NCBI GenBank assembly: GCA_018713005.1
Contig: DVFX01000034.1
Location: 1-21,305 of the forward strand
DNA from: Scatomorpha gallistercoris
Lineage (GTDB): Bacteria; Bacillota; Clostridia; Oscillospirales; Oscillospiraceae
DNA: 21,305 nucleotides
Direction of reading: 5' to 3'
Shown: in pieces, positions 16,164-21,305 of the stretch
Layout: each line of letters opens with the position of its first letter
Numbering within the stretch: the first letter of the stretch is position 1
Notes under the pieces: generated by a model
What the model saw: the letters and a program-made list of their open reading frames with translations, nothing else
Told to the model about the DNA's origin: nothing
The model's database searches: none
Position numbers and translations under genes: made by a program

Positions 16164-17324
16164 ATGGCAGCCAAGAACAACCGCGAGGTATACAGGGGCA
16201 GGCGCCGCCGCCTGAACGTCCTGGGGATAGTGTTCGGCGCCCTGGCCGTGCTGCTCCTGCTGCTAATCGTACTTTTCTACGGCCTGCAGCGGTATATAGT
16301 CTTTGAGCACGACGGCATAGCGGTCGTGCTGCCCGGCGCGCAGACGGACTCCGCTTCCGGCGACGCCTCCCAAAACGAGGCCTACGGGCTCACGCAGGTG
16401 AACGCCGCCCTCACGGTGGAAGAGCCCGACTACTCCGCCGTCGCGGCCACGGCCGGCGAGGGCCTGGACGACATGGTGGCCATCTACGTCCCTTCTGCGG
16501 ACGTTTCGCTCGACGGCGTAGGCAAGTACCTGAACGTAATGGGACAATACTCCGGAGCCAACGCCCTGGTCCTGGATGTAAAACCCGTGAGCGGCCAGCT
16601 GGCCTGGGCCTCAAGTTCCAGCGTTGCGGCCAGCTATTCCACCAACGGCACGACCAATCTGTCCCAGCTTGTGGCGAGTATAAAGCAGCAGCACCCGGAT
16701 ATTCGCCTGGCAGCGCAGCTGAGCTGCTGCATAGACGGGCTTCTGGCCCAGCGCTGCCCTGCTGCGGCGCTCTGTTTGGCCAGCGGCGCTGCGTTCATAG
16801 ACAGCGAGGGAGCCTGGGTAGACCCGTACAGCGACACCGTCAGCACCTACCTCACAGAGCTGTGCACGGAGCTCATAGACATGGGCTTTGACGAGATTCT
16901 GCTCCACGGGCTGACAATGCCCATAACCGACCAGGCCCTGCTCTACAACGTGCAGCTGAGCAGCACTCCCACGCCCGAGACAGCCATCTGCGGCCTGGCG
17001 ATGGAGCTGACCAACGCGCTGGACTCCTACGACGTGCCCGTCTCCGTCATTCTCGACACAATGAGCCTGCGCGACAGCCTCTCGTCCACCTCCGGTCAGA
17101 ACCTGGAGCTGTTCGGCAAGATATTCGACCGGCTGTGCAGCGCTACGAACAGCGCCTGGCAGTCCAACATAGATCTGGGCAGCGTGGACCAGTATCTCAC
17201 GCTCGGCAGCACGGCCCAGCGCTATGTTCCGATTATGGAATACATCCCCGAGGGCTTCTCGTCCTGTATAATCCACGTCCCGGACAGCGTGTTCCCGCAG
17301 GAGGACACCGGTACAGAGCAGTAA
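16164..17324 (+). CDS. Membrane-anchored DUF4015-like (glycoside hydrolase-like) barrel protein
   Basis: A 386-residue protein with a basic cytosolic start, one membrane anchor (about residues 18-42, NVLGIVFGALAVLLLLLIVLF) and an extracytoplasmic part. From about residue 107 the pattern fits the DUF4015 putative glycoside hydrolase barrel: VAIYVPSADVS, NALVLDVKPVSGQLAW, IRLAAQLSCC, GAWVDPYSDTVSTYL and MGFDEILLHGLTMP. In typical members the last segment reads GFDEIQFDYVRFP and the second ends VVIDVKDD. Here the second Asp of that motif and the Tyr-Val-Arg-Phe part are replaced by HGLTM. Activity may be changed or lost. It starts 6 bp after rpiB with only a weak GCGGGG ribosome site. A strong terminator follows. 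Confidence 0.68.
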   Translation: MAAKNNREVYRGRRRRLNVLGIVFGALAVLLLLLIVLFYGLQRYIVFEHDGIAVVLPGAQTDSASGDASQNEAYGLTQVNAALTVEEPDYSAVAATAGEGLDDMVAIYVPSADVSLDGVGKYLNVMGQYSGANALVLDVKPVSGQLAWASSSSVAASYSTNGTTNLSQLVASIKQQHPDIRLAAQLSCCIDGLLAQRCPAAALCLASGAAFIDSEGAWVDPYSDTVSTYLTELCTELIDMGFDEILLHGLTMPITDQALLYNVQLSSTPTPETAICGLAMELTNALDSYDVPVSVILDTMSLRDSLSSTSGQNLELFGKIFDRLCSATNSAWQSNIDLGSVDQYLTLGSTAQRYVPIMEYIPEGFSSCIIHVPDSVFPQEDTGTEQ

Positions 17325-17336
17325 TATGCCAAGTTT

Positions 17337-17372
17337 CACGCGCGGCGATTTTCTTCGCCGCGCGTGTTTTTT
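17337..17372 (+). terminator. Intrinsic terminator of the PHP-rpiB operon
   Basis: A perfect 12-bp stem has CACGCGCGGCGA at 17337-17348 and TCGCCGCGCGTG at 17355-17366, a 6-nt loop, then six T. Confidence 0.93.
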
Positions 17373-17419
17373 GCCTCTCCGCTGCAAGCGGCGCGGGAAC
17401 AATCGAACCTGCTCCGGCA

Positions 17420-17455
17420 GCAAAAATGCAGACGCCTTCGCGTCTGCATTTTTGC
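17420..17455 (-). terminator. Symmetric terminator of the ABC transporter gene
   Basis: A perfect 16-bp inverted repeat (17420-17435 and 17440-17455) with loop CTTC has A-runs and T-runs built into the arms. It could stop transcription from either side. It begins 4 bp after the minus-strand stop codon. Confidence 0.85.
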
Positions 17456-17459
17456 TTTA

Positions 17460-20408
17460 TTACTCTGTGCGCAGGGCTTCGACGGGGTCGCGCTTTGCCG
17501 CGAACCTCGACGGTATAAGTCCGGCGATAAAGGTCAGGAGCATACTGATTACCACAAGTATGACCGCCCCTGCCGCAGGCAGTATGGCCTTCAGGCTCTC
17601 TATGCCGGTCAGGTGCTGGACTATGGCGTTTATCGGTATGTTCAGCAGCAATGTCAGGCCTATACCGATTAAACCGGCCGTCAGTCCCTCTATCAGCGTC
17701 TCCGCGTTGAACACGTTGGATATGTCGCGCTTGCTCGCGCCTATTGCACGCAGGATGCCAATCTCCTTCGTGCGCTCGAGGACGGATATGTAGGTGATGA
17801 TGCCTATCATGATGCTGGACACGACAAGGGATATGGCCACGAAGGCTATGAGCACATAGCTGATGGCGTTGATGATGGTTGAAATACTGCTCATCAGTAT
17901 TGCCACATAGTCGGTGTAGCTTATCTGCTGCTCCTCGCCCACGGAGGCGTTGTATTCGTCGATTATGCGGGCGATTTCGTCCTTGTCGGCGAAAGTCGTG
18001 GCATACAGGTTGATGCCGTCCGGGCTCTCCTCGTCCACGAAGCCGAAGAGCTTCATGTTGTTGTCGTAGGTGCTGTCGGAGTAGCGCGCGGGCATCAGCT
18101 CGTTGTAGATGTGCTCATACTGCCAGTCGCTGAGCTCCGTCATGCCGAGGGCCATGGCAAGCTGCTGCTGGCTGAGCGAGGACATCTGTTCGCTCACGGC
18201 CTCCGCGTACTGCTCGGATATGCTCGTGCGCGCCATTTCGGCGACGTACTCCATAAGGGTGTCGTCGTCCATCTGCTCGATGTAGTCGCGCACGGCGTCC
18301 TCGTCCACGCCCATTTCCTCGGCGTAGCCGCTTATCATCATGCTCTCGATGTCCTCACGGCTGAGGCTTCCCAAAGCCTGCTGCACGGCTGTATCCAGGT
18401 AGTCGTCGCTGGGCGTGCTCATGAGGTCCGTGTAGAGCAGGGCCTTGTCCTCGTCGTTCAGGCTGGCGATGTAGTCGTCAACCTCGGCCTTAATCTCCTC
18501 GACGCTGGGCTCCTGCTCGTCGCCGGTGGCGAAGGGCAGGCCGGTTATGACGTCCACGTCGGGGTTGGCGTACTGGTCGACCACGACGTCGCTGCCCTGC
18601 GAGTCGGCGATGACGTAGTCCTTCAGCGCGCTGGTGTAGCCTATCGCGCCGCTCATCATGCCTGCGACAGCGTCGGGATTCCGGCGGACGATACCGCTTA
18701 TCTTGAGCTCGATTCCGATGTCGTCGTTGTCATAGAGGTACTCAAGCCCCGCCTCGGTGCCTGAGACGTCGGTGTAGGTGCCGGTGGTGTCGTCAAAGAC
18801 GTATTTGTCGTAGTAGCCGACGAGCTTGAAGGTCAGGCCGCAGAGGTCCTCGTAGCTCCAGCTCTGCACCTCGGCGTCCACGGTCTCGCCGTTCATGTAG
18901 GCCTCAAGGGAGGCGTTGAGCTCATCCTGGGTGCGCAAGCCGAGGGTGTACAGCACAAGGTCGCTCACCTCGTTGTTCTGGTCGACGACAAGCACGACTT
19001 CGTTGTAGTCCTGCGGCCAGGAGCCGTATATCACGTCGTACTGCTCCGTGAGCGTGGGGCTGATGAGCTCGCCGTTGTCGCCTGGCAGCATCTCCTGCCA
19101 GCTCTCAAAGCTGGAGTAGAAGTCGCCCATCGTGTCAAAGTAGCTGGAAAAATCTCCGCCGTACATATTGGCCATGAGCTCATTGAGGAGCTCAACCACG
19201 TCGCTCTTGACCACGTTGCCATCGGCGTCCTCGGTGTAGATATCAAAGTTTGGGTCGTAGACGTACTGGATGGCGCTGGTGTACTCGTTTATGTTGCCGC
19301 CGTTTTCGTCCAGGAAGTCCTTGAAGCTCTCCAGGTCGTTCGTCTCCGTGTCCATGCTCATGAGGCTGTCCATGAGGTCGTAGAGTATGACGTTTGAATA
19401 CACGGCGTCGAGCTCATGCTCCTCGCTGTCCGACGCCACGCCCACCATGGACTCTATCATGCTGGACAAGTCCGCGGCCTGCGCCTCGATAGTCAGCGGG
19501 TAGGTGGACAGGGTGTCCTCCTGCACCTGGTTTATGTAGGTCTGAATGCCGTTTGAGAGGGAGAGTATCAGCGCTATGCCTATTATGCCTATGCTGCCGG
19601 CGAAGGCGGTAAGCAGCGTGCGGGCCTTCTTGGTCTTGAGGTTGTTGAACGACAGGCTGAGCGCGGTGAGGAAGCTCATGCTGGGCTTCTTCTTGCCCAC
19701 ATCCTCGCGCGGCGGCTCCGCGCCTTCGGGGTCGAAGGGGTCCGTGTCGCCGGTTATCTGTCCGTCGAGCAGCCTGACTATTCGCGTGGAGTAGCGCTCG
19801 GCGAGCTCGGCGTTGTGCGTGACCATGACGACAAGCTTGTCTTTGGCTATCTCCTGCAGCAGCTCCATTATCTGCACGCTGGTCTCGCTGTCCAGAGCGC
19901 CGGTTGGCTCGTCGGCGAGGAGGATGTCGGGGTCGTTTATCAGCGCGCGGGCTATTGCGACGCGCTGCATCTGACCGCCGGACATCTGGTTCGGCTTCTT
20001 GTTGAGCTGGTCGCCCAGGCCGACGCGCTCTAGCACCTTCACCGCCCTTTCCCGGCGCTCCGCCTTGTCGACGCCGGAAATTGTCAGCGCGAGCTCGACG
20101 TTTGCAAGCACGCTCTGGTGCGGGATGAGGTTGTAGCTTTGAAAGACGAAGCCTATCGTGTGATTGCGGTAAGTGTCCCAGTCCCTGTCCTTGTACTCAC
20201 GCGTGGAGCGCCCGTTTATCACGAGGTCGCCGTCCGTGTACTGGTCCAGACCGCCGATGATGTTCAGCAGCGTGGTCTTGCCGCAGCCGCTCTGTCCGAG
20301 AACGGATACGAACTCGCTCTCACGGAAACTGATGCTCACGCCGCGCAGGGCGTGAACCGTGGTGTCGCCCACCACATAATCCTTGCGTATGTCCTTTAAT
20401 GTCAGCAA
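17460..20408 (-). CDS. MacB-like ABC transporter, ATPase fused to FtsX-type permease with large ectodomain
   Basis: The 982-residue protein carries an N-terminal ATPase with Walker A GQSGCGKTT (38-46), Q-loop Q90, signature MSGGQMQR (142-149), Walker B ILLADEP (162-168) with catalytic Glu167, and H-loop THN. A first membrane segment (about 262-287) follows. The extracytoplasmic domain is very large and acidic (about 290-840). Three C-terminal membrane segments include the FtsX/MacB signature ERTKEIGILRAIGASKRDI. MacB-type systems use such domains to push substrates outward instead of moving them through a channel; the substrate is unknown. It starts at TTG with AAAGGA about 10 bases upstream. 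It stands alone, with no separate permease or fusion-protein gene beside it. The length exceeds the roughly 650 residues of E. coli MacB because of the ectodomain. Confidence 0.92.
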   Translation of the reverse strand: MLTLKDIRKDYVVGDTTVHALRGVSISFRESEFVSVLGQSGCGKTTLLNIIGGLDQYTDGDLVINGRSTREYKDRDWDTYRNHTIGFVFQSYNLIPHQSVLANVELALTISGVDKAERRERAVKVLERVGLGDQLNKKPNQMSGGQMQRVAIARALINDPDILLADEPTGALDSETSVQIMELLQEIAKDKLVVMVTHNAELAERYSTRIVRLLDGQITGDTDPFDPEGAEPPREDVGKKKPSMSFLTALSLSFNNLKTKKARTLLTAFAGSIGIIGIALILSLSNGIQTYINQVQEDTLSTYPLTIEAQAADLSSMIESMVGVASDSEEHELDAVYSNVILYDLMDSLMSMDTETNDLESFKDFLDENGGNINEYTSAIQYVYDPNFDIYTEDADGNVVKSDVVELLNELMANMYGGDFSSYFDTMGDFYSSFESWQEMLPGDNGELISPTLTEQYDVIYGSWPQDYNEVVLVVDQNNEVSDLVLYTLGLRTQDELNASLEAYMNGETVDAEVQSWSYEDLCGLTFKLVGYYDKYVFDDTTGTYTDVSGTEAGLEYLYDNDDIGIELKISGIVRRNPDAVAGMMSGAIGYTSALKDYVIADSQGSDVVVDQYANPDVDVITGLPFATGDEQEPSVEEIKAEVDDYIASLNDEDKALLYTDLMSTPSDDYLDTAVQQALGSLSREDIESMMISGYAEEMGVDEDAVRDYIEQMDDDTLMEYVAEMARTSISEQYAEAVSEQMSSLSQQQLAMALGMTELSDWQYEHIYNELMPARYSDSTYDNNMKLFGFVDEESPDGINLYATTFADKDEIARIIDEYNASVGEEQQISYTDYVAILMSSISTIINAISYVLIAFVAISLVVSSIMIGIITYISVLERTKEIGILRAIGASKRDISNVFNAETLIEGLTAGLIGIGLTLLLNIPINAIVQHLTGIESLKAILPAAGAVILVVISMLLTFIAGLIPSRFAAKRDPVEALRTE

Positions 20409-20454
20409 GAAAACCCTGTCCTTTCAACGCATTCAAGCAAATTGACGAGAGGGT

Positions 20455-20460
20455 ATTATA
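20455..20460 (-). promoter_or_regulatory. Probable -10 box of the ABC transporter gene
   Basis: A perfect TATAAT on the minus strand lies 46 bp before the TTG start. No good -35 is found 15-19 bp upstream of it. The upstream sequence is close to the proposed mobile-element edge and may have been replaced. Confidence 0.55.
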
Positions 20461-20672
20461 CAGTGAATTTATGAACAAATCAGTTGATTATCCCGCCCCG
20501 CCCTTGATTTATGGGCATTTTCAGAGGATTGCAGGCTGAATTTACTACCAATTTACCAAAAATGGAGAGAGCCTTGATATGTTGCCGGAAATCCTTTGAC
20601 AAAGACAACCCCGCCGCTGATGAACAGCGGCAAGGCACATCAGAACCGAAAATAGAATATAGAACCGCAAAG

Positions 20673-20721
20673 GCGGCGTTTCTCACTTCCACCCCGGAAG
20701 AACAGGAACGCCGCTTTTTTT
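20673..20721 (+). terminator. Terminator or attenuator in the mobile-element leader
   Basis: GCGGCGTTTCT (20673-20683) pairs with AGGAACGCCGC (20704-20714), with one T-G wobble. An inner hairpin CTTCC/GGAAG (20686-20690/20696-20700) lies inside, and seven T follow (20715-20721). It lies 151 bp before the first gene. It may insulate the element from host transcripts or work as a regulated attenuator. Confidence 0.82.
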
Positions 20722-20730
20722 ATGCCCTCA

Positions 20731-20844
20731 TGTTACGCAGTAGGGGCAAAAAGAGCCTTGATTTATGCGGCTTCCAGAGCGCAGAACCGGACAAGCAAGG
20801 GAAAGATACCTTTCCCCTCAAAATCCGCGTTCTACTGCGTAACA
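20731..20844 (+). repeat. 13-bp perfect inverted repeat around an 88-bp spacer
   Basis: TGTTACGCAGTAG (20731-20743) and CTACTGCGTAACA (20832-20844) are perfect complements. The spacer contains a further hairpin, GGGAAAG/CTTTCCC (20799-20805/20810-20816). The element starts 10 bp after the terminator and ends 11 bp before the next gene's ribosome site. It could form a long RNA stem or be a protein-binding site. Confidence 0.8.
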
Positions 20845-20871
20845 AATCCACAGCAAAGGAGCTGATAAGCT

Positions 20872-21305
20872 ATGGCAGTTTTCAGAGTGGAACGGAACAC
20901 GGGATATACCGTAATGAGCAACCACCACTTACGCAACAAGGAGCTGACCTTGAAAGCAAAGGGCTTGTTGTCGCAAATGCTCTCACTTCCCGAAGATTGG
21001 GACTATACCCTTGCGGGGCTGTCCCATATCAACCGAGAGAAAATCGACGCTATCCGTGAAGCAGTGCGGGAACTGGAACGCGCCGGATATATCGTCCGTT
21101 CAAGGGAGCGTGACGCAAAAGGACGCCTGCGGGGTGCCGATTATGTGATTTACGAGCAGCCACAGCTACCACCTACACCGGATTTACCTACGTTGGAAAA
21201 TCCAATGTTGGAAAATCCAACGCAGGAAAAACCTACGTTGGAAAAACCTACGCAGGAAAATCCAATGCAATTAAATAAAGATATACAAAGAACTGACTTA
21301 CAAAA
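20872..21305 (+). CDS. Helix-turn-helix protein of Clostridial conjugative elements, N-terminal part
   Basis: The visible 144 residues run off the right edge. They begin MAVFRVERNTGYTVMSNHH, then LRNKELTLKAKGLLSQMLSL. A helix-turn-helix region follows (LPEDWDYTLAGLSHINREKI...VRELERAGYIVRSRERD), then GRLRGADYVIYEQP. This arrangement is familiar from the helix-turn-helix genes at one end of Tn1549-like elements in Clostridia, which are often annotated as replication initiators or organisers. After residue 100 a Pro-rich linker has five-residue repeats (P-T-L/Q-E-N/K). AAAGGAG stands 10 bases before the ATG. The role in element replication is inferred from the family. The gene is intact as far as seen. 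Confidence 0.8.
   Translation, partial: MAVFRVERNTGYTVMSNHHLRNKELTLKAKGLLSQMLSLPEDWDYTLAGLSHINREKIDAIREAVRELERAGYIVRSRERDAKGRLRGADYVIYEQPQLPPTPDLPTLENPMLENPTQEKPTLEKPTQENPMQLNKDIQRTDLQ
21187..21276 (+). repeat. Tandem 15-bp coding repeats, six units
   Basis: Units begin at 21187, 21202, 21217, 21232, 21247 and 21262. A typical unit is CCTACGTTGGAAAAT. In frame they encode P-T/M-L/Q-E-N/K; the last unit is degenerate. Fifteen bases keep the reading frame, so unit number can vary without disrupting the protein. Confidence 0.88.

Larger units (their letters stand above)
20480..21305 (+). mobile_element. Left part of a Tn1549-like conjugative or mobilisable element (approximate edge)
   Basis: From about 20480 the base composition falls from GC-rich to near balanced and the codon style changes. 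The content becomes a long untranslated leader and then a helix-turn-helix gene of the kind found at one end of Clostridial conjugative elements. The exact edge is not determined: no integrase is present and the other end is outside the window. The 392 bp between about 20480 and the first gene hold two hairpin signals, an inverted repeat and a 12-bp direct repeat, but no supported gene. Confidence 0.6.

Noticed and set aside
20511..21059. Open frame of 182 codons through the mobile-element leader
   Set aside because: It crosses a terminator and an inverted repeat and overlaps the supported helix-turn-helix gene in another frame. Its product has no recognisable domain.

Overview
The window is 21.3 kb of mostly GC-rich, tightly packed bacterial chromosome with strong Shine-Dalgarno sites. 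It carries an HrcA/CIRCE heat-shock operon, RNase Y, PhoB-type two-component genes and lipoproteins with Firmicutes-type signal sequences. Together these suggest a GC-rich member of the Clostridia, plausibly an Oscillospiraceae-like gut bacterium. This assignment is inferred from gene families and base composition only.

Layout. Positions 1-2312 (minus strand) hold the class I heat-shock operon hrcA-grpE-dnaK. Its promoter overlaps a CIRCE operator, and dnaK runs off the left edge. Back to back with that promoter, a plus-strand promoter drives two overlapping lipoprotein genes: a PstS-like substrate-binding protein and a WG-repeat protein. An intrinsic terminator follows. Positions 4997-8715 hold a response regulator, an overlapping sensor kinase and a membrane-anchored HtrA-type serine protease, which look like an envelope-stress module. 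A small degenerate GIY-YIG protein and rny (RNase Y) follow on the minus strand, separated by a dense array of hairpins. Positions 11207-14561 hold two GT-C membrane glycosyltransferases, each with its own promoter. The second is a protein mannosyltransferase-like enzyme with a discoidin-like domain inserted before its catalytic loop. A second hairpin array with a 37-bp direct repeat follows. Positions 14865-17324 hold a PHP histidinol-phosphatase, rpiB and a membrane-anchored DUF4015-like barrel protein, closed by a strong terminator. A second, symmetric terminator ends the convergent 982-residue MacB-like ABC transporter, which has a very large extracytoplasmic domain.

From about 20.48 kb to the right edge the sequence changes: it is less GC-rich, has a long structured untranslated leader, and contains the start of a helix-turn-helix gene typical of Tn1549-like Clostridial conjugative elements. 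I read this as the first part of an integrated mobile element whose body lies outside the window.

No complete, clearly new multi-gene system is visible. The most interesting leads are the two related hairpin arrays, the terminator and inverted-repeat leader at the mobile-element edge, the tandem 15-bp coding repeats in its first gene, and the discoidin-bearing PMT enzyme. No rRNA, tRNA, CRISPR array or transposase gene was seen.
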